Counted from the first letter of the stretch, positions 26,323 through 35,683 are shown. The stretch is 64,000 nucleotides of DNA from JACDAE01 sp963717195 (GCA_963717195.1 CAVQVR010000015.1:79352-143351); one strand, 5' to 3'. Numbers and translations are program-made. The notes: generated from the letters alone by a model not told the origin.

Positions 26323-26847
26323 TGACTCCTATACAGAGATTGCGCAATTTCACGACTGCAAGATGCCAAGCCTTGCGCCCAGGTCCACGGCCCCGACCGC
26401 GACGCAGTTCGTTGCGATCTTCCTCCGAGAGCGCCACCCAGCCATATTGCAAGGCTCGCAAGCGCTCCTGGTCAAGAAGACGGTCATCAGGATCAAACTC
26501 TTCCACAAGATCCTCTTCCGCAAACAATTCTAACAATTTCTGAGCACGTAAGTGATCGATTACCTGATTTCGGCAAATGCTCCACAGCTATTTTTCGCCA
26601 CTCTCTCGTGCTCGTCATAACTCTCGATATGCTCCAGAACACGCCAGAATACCGCTTGTACAATGTCCTCGGCATCTTCATGCGAAAGGTGATGGCGGCG
26701 GGCATAGGCGTAGAATACCCTTTCATAGCGTGGGTAGAGCATATCTAGTACCTGTTCATGGCCTTGTTTCAGTCGCAGCAACAGGCCATGCACCGAAATA
26801 CTTTTGCCCATTGCAAAATTTTCATCTTTGTCTGCTTGCACGCGCAT
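26303..26847 (-). pseudogene. ECF sigma factor, broken by a one-base deletion
   Basis: The first frame (26847 to about 26590) gives region 2: LLRLKQGHEQVLDMLYPRYE and HHLSHEDAEDIVQAVFWRVL, ending in IESYDEHERVAKN. A different frame continues with LWSICRNQVIDHLRAQKLLE and runs to DPDDRLLDQERLRALQYGW and on to 26303. Inserting one base after the AAT near 26588 restores one protein of about 181 residues. The expected region 4 is short and atypical (LSEEDRNELRRGRGRGPGRKAWHLAVVKLRNL) but has the right helical pattern. It overlaps the propeller/anti-sigma gene, supporting a common transcript. Confidence 0.78.
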
Positions 26848-27167
26848 ATCCTACAGTTACTTTTTACCTTTCATTTAGTACTACGTAATAAAGAAAAAAA
26901 CCCTCTGGCTAGATGAGTAATATATTGAAAGTATATCATCCATTGGAGGCAACAGAACAAGCATCGAAATGGATGTATTTTCGATGCCTGCGGGTTGTTT
27001 ATACATTACTACCTGCCAGGACTATCAGAAATTTGACTCCATGAAGTGGTAGTCAGATGCTTCCCTCGACTCTCCCTTCTTCTTAAGATATACTGATGAA
27101 GTACGATGCACTACGATGCTGTTAGATTGCACCCAATCGACGTAGATATTTCCACAGGAGGGTAACG
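26848..27167. other. divergent intergenic region
   Basis: These 320 bases separate the sigma factor gene from the acyl-CoA synthetase and should hold both promoters. I see no ORF with a ribosome site, no strong hairpin and no clear operator. Confidence 0.5.
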
Positions 27168-28838
27168 ATGCAAAAAGCTCCAAACATGACCGATTACGAA
27201 GCTGAACGACGCAATTTTCATCTTGATGTTCCCGCACAGTTTAATTTCGCCATCGACGTAATGGGCAAATGGGCACGTGATCCAAACAAGCTCGCGATGC
27301 TCTGGGTTGGGCAAAACAATGAGGTGGAGCAGGTCACCTTTGCCCAATTCACCGAGCGATCCAGCCGTGCAGCCAATGCCCTGGCCAGTGCGGGCATCGC
27401 CAAAGGGGAACGGGTGCTACTCATGCTGCCACGCATTCCTGAATGGTGGGAGGCTGCTCTGGGCTTGTTAAAGTTGGGGGCCATCCCTATTCCCTGCACC
27501 ACGCTGTTGACGCCCAAAGATTTGCAGTTCCGCTCAGAAATTGCCGAGCCTGTGGCCATTATCACCGATAAAGAGGGTGCGGCAAAGTTCGACCAGGTGC
27601 GTGAGCAGTGCCCTTTAGTGCGCGTGTCAGTCCTGGTTGAGCATATATATGCGGGTGCCCAGCGTGAAGGCTGGCTCAATTATCAAGCCATACTGCGGGA
27701 TGCTTCGCACGAATTCACCGGTCCGAAGACGCGCAGTGATGATCCTTGCCTGATGTATTTCACTTCGGGCACGGTCGGCTACCCCAAAATGGTTCTGCAC
27801 ACCCATGCTAGCTATCCCATTGGGCACACCATTACCGCGAAGTACTGGTTGGATCTGGGCGAGAATGATTTACATTGGAACGTCGGTGAACTTGGATGGG
27901 CAAAAGCAGCGTGGTCCAATCTTTTCGGTCCCTGGATGATGGGCGCGGCCATGTTCATCCAGGATGGGCGCGGCAAGTTTAATGCTCTTGAGACACTGGA
28001 GATGTTGCATGAGTATCCCATAACAACGTTCTGTGCCCCACCCACCGTCTATCGGATGCTTGTATTGGATGAGCCAATGGCTTATCTTAAAGCCAATCCA
28101 CCCAAGGCATTGCGCCACTGCGTCGGTGCTGGAGAACCACTGAATCCGGAGGTCATCAAAATCTGGCGCGAGGCAACCGGAATGACGATTTGCGATGGCT
28201 ATGGTCAGACTGAAACGGTTCTGTTATGTGCCAACTTCCCACCGCTTGCAGTGAAACCAGGCTCGATGGGCAAGCCCTCGCCGGGTTTCGAGGTGAGTAT
28301 CATTGATCATGATGGTAGCGAACTACCGCCCAACAAAGAGGGCGATATCGCTGTTCGCATCAAACCCGAGCGTCCCCAATGGATGTTTAAAGAGTATTGG
28401 CGCAACCCTGAAGCTTCTGCCGCGTGCATGCGTGGCGACTGGTATATTACAGGTGACCGTGCATATAAAGATGAAGATGGATATTTCTGGTTTGTGGGAC
28501 GGGCCGATGATGTCATCATAAGTGCAGGATACCGCATTGGCCCATTCGAGGTCGAAAGCGCACTCAAAGAGCATCCAGCAGTCGCGGAATCAGCCGTTGT
28601 AGCCAGCCCGGATGAGATGCGTGGTGAAATCGTCAAAGCATATGTTATTCTGGCTCCCGCCTACAAGCCATCACCGGCGCTGGCAAACGAGCTACAGGAA
28701 TTTGTTAAGAAGCAGACCGCTCCTTATAAATACCCACGCGAGATCGAATTTGTTGAGAACTTGCCCAAGACGATCTCAGGCAAGATACGACGCGTGGAAC
28801 TGCGCGAGATGGAACAGCAAAAGAAGTTGGGGCGATAA
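27168..28838 (+). CDS. Acyl-CoA synthetase, medium-chain type (AMP-forming)
   Basis: This 556-residue ANL-superfamily enzyme activates a carboxylic acid with ATP and joins it to CoA. Motifs seen are the P-loop YFTSGTVGYPKMVLHTH, GYGQTET, the A8 hinge GDRAYKDEDGYFWFVGRADD with VIISAGYRIGPFEVESAL, and the catalytic Lys in PKTISGKIRRVELRE. Segments such as DLHWNVGELGWAKAAWSNLF place it with the medium-chain acyl-CoA synthetase (MACS) group rather than with acetyl-CoA synthetases. CAGGAGGG lies before the ATG. No fatty-acid genes are adjacent. The length is normal for the family. Confidence 0.93.
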   Translation: MQKAPNMTDYEAERRNFHLDVPAQFNFAIDVMGKWARDPNKLAMLWVGQNNEVEQVTFAQFTERSSRAANALASAGIAKGERVLLMLPRIPEWWEAALGLLKLGAIPIPCTTLLTPKDLQFRSEIAEPVAIITDKEGAAKFDQVREQCPLVRVSVLVEHIYAGAQREGWLNYQAILRDASHEFTGPKTRSDDPCLMYFTSGTVGYPKMVLHTHASYPIGHTITAKYWLDLGENDLHWNVGELGWAKAAWSNLFGPWMMGAAMFIQDGRGKFNALETLEMLHEYPITTFCAPPTVYRMLVLDEPMAYLKANPPKALRHCVGAGEPLNPEVIKIWREATGMTICDGYGQTETVLLCANFPPLAVKPGSMGKPSPGFEVSIIDHDGSELPPNKEGDIAVRIKPERPQWMFKEYWRNPEASAACMRGDWYITGDRAYKDEDGYFWFVGRADDVIISAGYRIGPFEVESALKEHPAVAESAVVASPDEMRGEIVKAYVILAPAYKPSPALANELQEFVKKQTAPYKYPREIEFVENLPKTISGKIRRVELREMEQQKKLGR

Positions 28839-28868
28839 AGCAGAATAGCAAACGTACATTATTCTGAG

Positions 28869-28942
28869 GCATGGGCTTATAAATTGCGCCCCTACACCAT
28901 ACATTCGATCATAGTGTAGGGGCGCAATTCATAAGCCCGTGC
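28869..28942. repeat. palindromic GCGCCCCTA repeat between convergent genes
   Basis: Arms 28869-28897 and 28914-28942 are complementary over 29 bp with two mismatches (core AATTGCGCCCCTACAC). It is the best preserved member of the dispersed family also seen at 10830, 46175 and 48374. Lying between convergent stops, it probably acts as a two-way terminator. Confidence 0.8.
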
Positions 28943-29007
28943 GTTGCTTATGAACGATGCTCATGTCTATTTTGTAGGACCAAATGGGCCTTGACAGAGT
29001 ACTATTT

Positions 29008-30228
29008 CTATGACTTCGCTCCCTCATAGACTTTTACCGATGGAAGCGCCTTGCCATTAAAATCGAACAGGGTCATGTTGTCCCAGGCATTGCCCTGACC
29101 CGGTTCCCAACCTGCACCTGGAATCCAGCCCGATTCCCACCACATGACGCCTTTACCATGCTGACGAGGGACCTGCTTGATGATCGAGAGAATCTCGTGC
29201 ATGTAGCTCAGTTGACCCTGAGGGGTTGCTGGATATGCTGGTAGAAGCGCCGTCTGCGGACCTACGATATTGGGGAAGCCATCGCCATCAGCAAATGTCC
29301 AGGGATACCCTGTTTCTACAACGACGATATCACGGTTATAACGTATGGCCAGATCATTGAGATTGGCTTGCATAGCCGCTAAGGGTCCATGCCAGAAGGG
29401 ATAGTATGAGAGGCCAATGACGTCAAAATCTACCCCTTGTGTAAAGATATTATCATAAAAGTACTTGCTTCCACCATTATCACCACCACGATCAATATGT
29501 ACCATGATCAGTGGCTTATGATTGCCATGTGAACCATCCTGCGCGCCAGCAATGCCTGCCTTCAGCAGCGTAGCGAACTGTGGCCAATACTGGTTACCGT
29601 TCACATAGAGTTGCCCGAGTGGCCAGAGCATTCCAGCAGTAATCTCATTGCCAATCTGCACCATGTCCACGGGAGTTCCCTGACTGGCGAGACTTTCAAT
29701 CACGTTCTTCGTATAGCTATACACCGTTTTAGCAAGTGTGGCAAGATCCTGGCCCTGCCACGCTTTCGGCGTAGTTTGATGACTGGGATCAGCCCAGAAA
29801 TCGGAGTAGTGGATGTCAAGCAGGAACTTGAGGCCGGCGTCCTTGATACGCTTCGCCATCTTCAAAATATGAGGAAGGTCGTTATAGGGCCAGGGGGGAT
29901 TAACCCATAAACGTTCGCGAATATATGTCGCACCATGATGGGCCAGAATTCGTTCCAATGGAGCTGCGTGCCCATCGTCTGAAAAGGTCTTTTTAGCATC
30001 TTCAAGCTGCTGCAATGTCGATATATCGTGACCTAGCACGAGATTATTATCATCATCATCTGAAGATTGTGATAAAGTGGGCGTCAATGAGGATGCAAAG
30101 GCTGGATTAACATTACCAATCGTCGCTACACCTGCAACTGTTGCAGCGCTGGCAAGAGTCTTTGTTAAGAAATGGCGACGACCAGGGGTGGCTGGCGTCC
30201 CTTGCACTAACTTCTGCTCTTCTTTCAT
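29008..30228 (-). CDS. Glycoside hydrolase family 53 endo-beta-1,4-galactanase, Tat-exported
   Basis: The protein has 406 residues. The N-terminus has a Tat-type signal (RRHFLTKTLASAATVAGVA, then PAFA). The catalytic TIM barrel shows GH53 signatures: TYIRERLWVNPP, FLLDIHYSDFWADPSHQT, KAWQGQDLATLAK, VDMVQIGNEITAGMLWP (acid/base Glu in GNE) and VVVETGYPW (nucleophile Glu). Family enzymes cut the galactan side chains of plant pectin and type I arabinogalactan. An AAGAGG site precedes the ATG. Upstream in the same direction is a LacI-type regulator, and a palindromic operator candidate lies 24 bases before the start. Confidence 0.93.
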   Translation of the reverse strand: MKEEQKLVQGTPATPGRRHFLTKTLASAATVAGVATIGNVNPAFASSLTPTLSQSSDDDDNNLVLGHDISTLQQLEDAKKTFSDDGHAAPLERILAHHGATYIRERLWVNPPWPYNDLPHILKMAKRIKDAGLKFLLDIHYSDFWADPSHQTTPKAWQGQDLATLAKTVYSYTKNVIESLASQGTPVDMVQIGNEITAGMLWPLGQLYVNGNQYWPQFATLLKAGIAGAQDGSHGNHKPLIMVHIDRGGDNGGSKYFYDNIFTQGVDFDVIGLSYYPFWHGPLAAMQANLNDLAIRYNRDIVVVETGYPWTFADGDGFPNIVGPQTALLPAYPATPQGQLSYMHEILSIIKQVPRQHGKGVMWWESGWIPGAGWEPGQGNAWDNMTLFDFNGKALPSVKVYEGAKS

Positions 30229-30545
30229 GCTATACCTCTTTGTATTACTATAGGTTCAAATCGATGCAAACCTGTATAAACAAGCTTACAAATCAATACA
30301 TTTTCCCTTATTGGCGGCTTTCCATCCCTCGGGGGGGAACGTTGCAAGGACAGAAACCTTCACTTGTTTGCTGTTTACCGATAAACTATTTATATGAAGA
30401 GTATACGGAGTTGGATGGGGAATGTCAAGTATCAGTACCTATGGGGTACGCCAAAATTTTTGTGCAGGGCAAGCACATGCTACTGTTTTCAATGCAAGGT
30501 AGAGGCCAGGTTATACCATTTTAAAAATTAATCTCCACGCCCTTA
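30229..30545. other. promoter region of the galactanase gene
   Basis: These 317 bases lie between the LacI-type regulator stop and the galactanase start. The palindromic operator candidate at 30252-30273 is in it. A run of G (GGGGGGGAAC near 30332) and nothing coding is seen in the rest. Confidence 0.5.
30252..30273. promoter_or_regulatory. candidate LacI-family operator before the galactanase gene
   Basis: AGGTT-N3-ATCGAT-N3-AACCT is a 22-bp perfect palindrome apart from the two spacers, with the central CG step typical of LacI-family operators. It is placed 24-45 bases upstream of the galactanase ATG, where binding would block transcription. The adjacent LacI-type gene is the obvious candidate regulator. 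Confidence 0.6.
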
Positions 30546-31577
30546 CTACCCGGATGAAGAGGCAAATCCTGCATTTGCAGAAGAAACAGTTGCTGTTGAG
30601 CGACGAATCAGAAGAGAAGGTGGGAGCAGTATAGACTCCAACGGATCACTTTTCCCATCTATCTGACGTAGAAGCAATTTAGTCGCTTCTTTGGCGAGCC
30701 GGTGTTTTGGAATGGCAATGGTAGTCAGAGAGGGACTGATATGCGCACCAACCATAACATCATCCAGGCCAATGATGGAAAGATCCTCTGGCACGCGCAG
30801 ACCTTCTTCTCTGGCCGCTTCCAGAGCACCGATAGCCATCCAATCGGTTGTTGCGAAGATAGCGCTTGGGAGGTAGGAAGATGCAAGCAGTTTTTTAGCT
30901 GCCGCGTGCCCACTTTCGAGGGTTGAGTGTCCTAGCTGAATCATTTCGTTCTGCAACGTAATTCCAGCCTCGCGCAAGGCCATACGAAATCCTTCGAAGC
31001 GTGCGGTTTGTTGCGGCTCATCAACGATGATAGCAATCTGCCGATGCCCAAGTGAGAGCAGATGTTGTGCCGCAAGTTCGCCGGCATGATAGAAATCTAC
31101 ATTCACCTGCGGAATGCCAGGGGATGGTTCATTCTCTTGCCAATTGCATAACACGGTAGGCAGTCCTAGCTGGAATTGACGAGTGAGATCAGCGAGGTCC
31201 ATGCTTGATCCCATCACGATAATCCCATCCACCCAGCGACTGATCAGGCGTTCCAGGTTTTGGCGTCCGAGTGCATAATCCTGGTGCGTGTTACAGAGTA
31301 ATAGCTGGTAGTCGTGGGCATGAGCGATCCGCTCAATTTCCTCTGCAATCTCCGGGTAAAATGGATTGGCAATGGTAGGAAGGAGAAACCCCAGTGTGAA
31401 GGTTTTGCCTTTCGCGAGGCCACGTGCAAGGACATTCGGGCGATATCCCATATCCTGTGCGCATTGCAGGATACGTTTGCGCGTAGCTTCACTCACGTTC
31501 CCTCTGCCTGCCAGCGCATTTGCAACTGTTGTTTGTGTCACTCCTACTACTTTTGCAATGTCATAAATTGTGGTCAT
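30546..31577 (-). CDS. LacI family transcriptional regulator
   Basis: The protein has 343 residues. The N-terminal helix-turn-helix starts MTTIYDIAKVVGVTQTTVAN and is followed by the hinge helix region (GYRPNVLARGLAKG). Then comes the periplasmic-binding-like sugar domain (TLGFLLPTIANPFYPEIAEEI, DGIIVMGSS, FATTDWMAIGALEAAREEGLRVPEDLSIIGLDDV). GGAAGGAT precedes the ATG. The gene precedes the GH53 galactanase on the same strand, so it most likely represses it until a galacto-oligosaccharide is present. The effector is inferred, not seen. Confidence 0.92.
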   Translation of the reverse strand: MTTIYDIAKVVGVTQTTVANALAGRGNVSEATRKRILQCAQDMGYRPNVLARGLAKGKTFTLGFLLPTIANPFYPEIAEEIERIAHAHDYQLLLCNTHQDYALGRQNLERLISRWVDGIIVMGSSMDLADLTRQFQLGLPTVLCNWQENEPSPGIPQVNVDFYHAGELAAQHLLSLGHRQIAIIVDEPQQTARFEGFRMALREAGITLQNEMIQLGHSTLESGHAAAKKLLASSYLPSAIFATTDWMAIGALEAAREEGLRVPEDLSIIGLDDVMVGAHISPSLTTIAIPKHRLAKEATKLLLRQIDGKSDPLESILLPPSLLIRRSTATVSSANAGFASSSG

Positions 31578-31787
31578 ACTATCCTTCCAGGAAACCTGCT
31601 CTCATTTTGTAATTTCGTCCATGAATATACTCATCAGGTAGCTACTAAATATACTACTTATTTGATTAGTAAATGTCAAGAACAACCAGCATGAGAATCT
31701 CTATTCCGTTCCTTGATCATCTTTCTACTCTCGTTTTACAATAGCTATTGAAGACAACGTTATTCAACGACAAAATCAGGAGCAAAC

Positions 31788-32525
31788 TTGCAACTACATA
31801 TCTATTTTACACCAGCCGATCTGAAAGCTGTCCATGCATCGGCAGATGATATCTACATCATCATTGACCTTATTCGTGCCACCACATCCATCACCACTAT
31901 CCTTGAAAGAGGTGCGGCACGTGTGTTCGTTGCGGATACGCTGGAACAGGCTCAACTGGCCGTAGGGAAACATCCTGAACGTCTGTTATGTGGAGAACGC
32001 CGTGCCCTGCCACTGCCAGATTTCGCTTATGGCAATTCACCTGCACAATTCTCGCAGTTGGACCTGACGGGACGTGAGCTGATTTTGACCACAACGAATG
32101 GAAGTCGTGCCTTCTATGCCTGTCCTGCACACAGTATTCGCCTTGCTGGTTGCCTCTATAATGGGCTGGCTGTGGCAACACGGGCAACCGAACTTGCCCG
32201 ACAGCGTAACTGTAACATTGCGCTTGTATGCGCTGCCGAGTCCAACTATTTCGCCCTTGATGATGCCACGTGCGCGGGCTATCTGGCCTCTGAAATTCAG
32301 CGTCTGCAGCCCTCTATTGCTATTTCCGATAGCGTGCTTGCTGCCACTGCATTTTATCACACCTATCCACCGCCTGATCTGGCTAAGTATTGTCGTTCCA
32401 CTCAGTCAATTATCAAGCTTGGATTGCAAGCGGATGTTGATTTTTGCATGATGGTTAGTAAAAGCAATTGCGTACCTATGGTGATGGAAAAAGAACAGGA
32501 CACAGGGCTATTGGTTATAAGGTAA
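31788..32525 (+). CDS. comB: 2-phosphosulfolactate phosphatase (ComB) family protein
   Basis: The protein has 245 residues. The start is a TTG five bases after CAGGAG. Family motifs are VIDLIRATTSI-like (IIIDLIRATTSITTILERGA), LLCGERRALPLPDFAYGNSP, LILTTTNGSRAF and ALVCAAESNYFALDDATCAG. These match ComB, the Mg-dependent acid phosphatase of coenzyme M synthesis in methanogens. Homologs are common in bacteria that do not make coenzyme M, so the true substrate here is open. The last 11 bases overlap the stop region of the convergent oxidoreductase gene. Confidence 0.9.
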   Translation: MQLHIYFTPADLKAVHASADDIYIIIDLIRATTSITTILERGAARVFVADTLEQAQLAVGKHPERLLCGERRALPLPDFAYGNSPAQFSQLDLTGRELILTTTNGSRAFYACPAHSIRLAGCLYNGLAVATRATELARQRNCNIALVCAAESNYFALDDATCAGYLASEIQRLQPSIAISDSVLAATAFYHTYPPPDLAKYCRSTQSIIKLGLQADVDFCMMVSKSNCVPMVMEKEQDTGLLVIR

Positions 32526-33489
32526 AAATCAGCTTCCCAAAATTCCTGTTCTCGCCCATCGCTTTATGCGCTTCAGCAATCTCATGCAACGGGTATACCT
32601 GCTCGACAATAGGGCGAACTTGCGAACGCGCCAGCAAAGGGACCACCTGCGTAGCGAAACGACGCGTTACGGATAGTTTCTCCTCAAGCGTACGCGTACG
32701 CAATGTGCAACCACGTAGTTGGATACGTTTCGCCATGACGATGCTTAGATTGACATCTGCATTCGCTCCACCCAACGTTGCCAGAAAGACCAGGCGTCCC
32801 CATGGAGCCAGTGTTGCAAGATTTTGCTCCATATATGATGCTCCAATAAAATCCACTATGACATTCACACCCTCACCAGCGGTCAATTCCTTTATTCCCG
32901 AGGCAAAGTCCTGTGCCGAGAGACCAACATCCAGCCCTAATGGTTTGGCTCGTTCCAGCTTATTAGCCGTTCGCGCCGTTCCGTAGACGGTAGCTCCGAC
33001 GGCATGGGCAAGCTGAATGGCGGCTGTGCCCACACCACTACCGGCGGCATGGATCAAGACACGCTCACCCATCTGTAAGCCAGCCTGCGTGAAAAGGGCA
33101 TCGTGGGCAGTCATAAAAACTTCGGGTACGGCTGCTGCCTGCACAAAATCGAGGTTCCCCGGAATTTCCACAAGTAGCCCTTCGTGAATGACAAGGTATT
33201 CGGCCTGTGCGCCGCCACCTATAATGCCCATGACACGCTGGCCCGGTTTCGAGGTACGCGCCAGGGGTCCAACGGCGTCGACGACGCCTGCGAATTCCAT
33301 TCCTGGAATATTCGCTGGCACACCAGGAGGCGCGGGATAATAGCCAGCCGTTTGGGCGAGGTCTGCTCGATTTAGTCCGGCAGCATGCACACGTACACGC
33401 ACCTGGTCGCCTATCGGCTCGGGCGTTTCAATATCTTGTATCTCTAATACTTCGGGTCCACCGGGTTTTGTTATGATAACTGCACGCAT
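32515..33489 (-). CDS. NAD(P)H-quinone oxidoreductase, PIG3/zinc-independent MDR family
   Basis: This 324-residue medium-chain dehydrogenase/reductase has HAAGLNRADLAQTAGYYP and PANIPGMEFAGVVDAVGP at the N-terminus. It has no zinc-binding Cys cluster. The Rossmann motif is VLIHAAGSGVGTAAIQLAHAVGATVYGT. The pattern matches TIGR02824-type putative NAD(P)H quinone oxidoreductases (human PIG3 relatives), which reduce quinones one electron at a time. AAGGAG precedes the ATG. It is convergent and overlapping with comB. No dedicated pathway neighbours are present. Confidence 0.92.
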   Translation of the reverse strand: MRAVIITKPGGPEVLEIQDIETPEPIGDQVRVRVHAAGLNRADLAQTAGYYPAPPGVPANIPGMEFAGVVDAVGPLARTSKPGQRVMGIIGGGAQAEYLVIHEGLLVEIPGNLDFVQAAAVPEVFMTAHDALFTQAGLQMGERVLIHAAGSGVGTAAIQLAHAVGATVYGTARTANKLERAKPLGLDVGLSAQDFASGIKELTAGEGVNVIVDFIGASYMEQNLATLAPWGRLVFLATLGGANADVNLSIVMAKRIQLRGCTLRTRTLEEKLSVTRRFATQVVPLLARSQVRPIVEQVYPLHEIAEAHKAMGENRNFGKLIFTL

Positions 33490-33608
33490 ATGATTTTTCT
33501 CCTTGGGGATTGCGATAAATGTGGTTTATGCACTGGACGCCGTAAACGGGGTCCCTACGCTGGATGGTCATATCTATTGTATGACGTAGCAACGAGAGTT
33601 GGGGGATA

Positions 33609-34721
33609 CTAGGATGTAATAATTAATGGTTTACCAGAGTATTGAGCACGTAATGCATAGGCTCTCTGCCAGAGGCGTGAGCTTAACTTTTCCCCTTTCT
33701 TACGATCTGGTCGCAGGTGGGGCAGGAGCTTGACCCCATCACTGACCTTGATCGCACCAAGGATGTAGCGTGGAGGAAGAGATGAAAAGATTAACTGGTT
33801 ATCGGCATTTTTTAGATCCTGCATATCAAAATGGCGGCCATAATCGGGATGCCACAGGCGCGGCAGATCACATTCCAGGGCAGGAAAGGTGGCATACCAA
33901 TCATCCCAGTTCCAGGAAGAGTGTGTGCGGAAGAAGCGCAGAATATCGCGCTGCGAAAATGGCGCGACATGGGCTGCGACAATACGCAACAGGAACGCAA
34001 GGTTATTCAATACAGACTCTTCCGCACCCGAGATACGATATGGTTTGAGCACTGCATCTTGTGGCAAAGAGTGTGGACGTTTTTCTTGCAAGAAGTGTAA
34101 AAAAGGCTTATAGCGATCAAATCCCTTGAAGACATAAGAATATGGAGGCTCGGGCTCAGTGCGCAGGTTGACACGACCAGTGCTCAGCGTCTCGATACCA
34201 GTAATACGCCATGCATAGGGAAAATCGCTCTCGTCAATGTGCTGCCGGAGCAGTTCACGCAGAGCTGGCGCTTCCAGCGGATAGGCACCCTGCTTGAGAT
34301 ATTGGGTGAGCCAGTAGAAGATACAGAATTGCGCAATATCAAATCGTTCATTAAATCGATGATAGCGAACTTGAAATGGCTGTTGCAAAAAATAGCGAGC
34401 GTTGAGCGTATCAATGAAGCTATGCAATTCCACGTTGGGAATAACGGCCCGTATCTGATGCAGTTCCTCAGGAGGCAGATCAATCACGACGATATAGCCC
34501 GCTCGTTCCGCTAAAGGACCACGGTAACTCATAGCAAAGGCAACAGGATTTCCGCCTCGACTCGCGATGGGCGAAGTGCTTGCAAACACACAGGCATTAT
34601 GACCAAGGCCGCTCAGCGCCTTCGTCCAGCCCGAGGATCTATCGTTGCTATTGGGTGGTAGAAGCCCGTAGGTAAAGATACTTTCAATAAAAGGCTCAAC
34701 GGTGCCGTGGAAGAGAAGCAA
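33609..34721 (-). CDS. unrecognised 370-aa protein with N-terminal HGT motif, possible ADP-ribosyltransferase-like fold
   Basis: The start is a TTG after a GAGGG site. The first 80 residues read LLFHGTVEPFIESIFTYGLL, then CVFASTSPIASRGGNPVAFA. A His-Gly-Thr followed by an I..I...GL helix and then a 'v.a.ts..a' strand is the arrangement of the NAD-binding start of PARP/Kpt-like ADP-ribosyltransferases, and I infer that relation from this alone. The remaining 290 residues are alpha-helical with many aromatic residues (FCIFYWLTQYL, SSWNWDDWYATFPALE) and match nothing I know. There is no signal or membrane helix. Neighbours are unrelated. Confidence 0.7.
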   Translation of the reverse strand: MLLFHGTVEPFIESIFTYGLLPPNSNDRSSGWTKALSGLGHNACVFASTSPIASRGGNPVAFAMSYRGPLAERAGYIVVIDLPPEELHQIRAVIPNVELHSFIDTLNARYFLQQPFQVRYHRFNERFDIAQFCIFYWLTQYLKQGAYPLEAPALRELLRQHIDESDFPYAWRITGIETLSTGRVNLRTEPEPPYSYVFKGFDRYKPFLHFLQEKRPHSLPQDAVLKPYRISGAEESVLNNLAFLLRIVAAHVAPFSQRDILRFFRTHSSWNWDDWYATFPALECDLPRLWHPDYGRHFDMQDLKNADNQLIFSSLPPRYILGAIKVSDGVKLLPHLRPDRKKGEKLSSRLWQRAYALRAQYSGKPLIITS

Positions 34722-34832
34722 AAGGCATATCCCTCTAGTGTTCTATTTTATTGAACAGACAGTGCAGATCGATCAGGGAAACCTTTCCTATTATACGCAA
34801 AAAGTGGATTGCCTTCAATCTTCTCAAAAATA

Positions 34833-34862
34833 AATAGGACACCTCTTCCAAGGTGTCCTATT
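34833..34862 (-). terminator. intrinsic terminator of the yceI-like gene
   Basis: AATAGGACACCT and AGGTGTCCTATT form a perfect 12-bp stem with a 6-base loop. On the minus strand it is followed by TATTTTTG, about 16 bases after the stop at 34878. Confidence 0.85.
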
Positions 34863-34877
34863 CCAGAGAGGCGGTTC

Positions 34878-35432
34878 TCAGGCAGTGGTGGTGGTAGCAT
34901 CGACTGGCGCATCTTTATAAGTAGTCTCCAGGTCGATCTCAATTTTGACCTCTTCGCCTACCAGAACGCCACCAGCTTCCAGACCCTGGTTCCAGGTCAA
35001 ATCCCAATCTTTGCGATTAATCTTTGTCGTCGCACTAAGACCAGCAACCTGCATACCCCAGGGATTCTTGCCCTGACCAGCATACTCAGCTTTGAAAGTA
35101 ACGGGCTTCGTGATACCATGCATGGTGAGATCACCAGTGACATTGTATTCATTGCCACCCAGAGGCTCGACTTTCGTGCTCTTGAAAGTAATTGTTGGGT
35201 ACTGAGCTGCATCAAAGAAATCGGGAGACTGCAAGTGGCCATCACGACGCTCGTCGCGTGTATCAATACTGGCGGTCGCTACCTGAGCATCAACTGCGGA
35301 ATTAGCGGGATTCTGTTCGTCGATATGCAGATGTCCGCTCAGCACCTTGAACTGTCCTTTGACGGTGCTGATCATCATGTGTCTTACAGAAAAAGTAACC
35401 TGCGAATGTGCGGGATCAATTTCCCATGCCAT
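34878..35432 (-). CDS. YceI family protein
   Basis: The 184-residue sequence starts MAWEIDPAHSQVTFSVRHMM, the classic opening of the YceI lipocalin-like barrel, which binds polyisoprenoids. Further family signs are FDAAQYPTITFKSTKVEPLG, GDLTMHGITKPVTFKAEY and WDLTWNQGLEAGGVLVGEEVKIEIDLE. There is no signal peptide, so it is cytoplasmic as in many Gram-positive-like bacteria. GGAGG lies before the ATG. It is transcribed alone and ends in a clear terminator. Confidence 0.93.
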   Translation of the reverse strand: MAWEIDPAHSQVTFSVRHMMISTVKGQFKVLSGHLHIDEQNPANSAVDAQVATASIDTRDERRDGHLQSPDFFDAAQYPTITFKSTKVEPLGGNEYNVTGDLTMHGITKPVTFKAEYAGQGKNPWGMQVAGLSATTKINRKDWDLTWNQGLEAGGVLVGEEVKIEIDLETTYKDAPVDATTTTA

Positions 35433-35683
35433 AGTAAATTATCCTCCATCAGTCATTGTCTTTGTTGGGTTAGCAACATCACTAACACGATTTAGTGTAA
35501 CACGGTTACTTCCTTTTGTCAAGTAGCTAATTATTGCTTAGTTATTTTCCTATCCATAGGGAAGTTACTTCTTTTGATCCCTGCCCTTTTCATGCTAGCT
35601 ACGATCGGCTACAATACACAATCATGATATACTCTCTGCTGACAATATACCAATGGCAGACAAATAAGTAGAGGATTCTTTGT

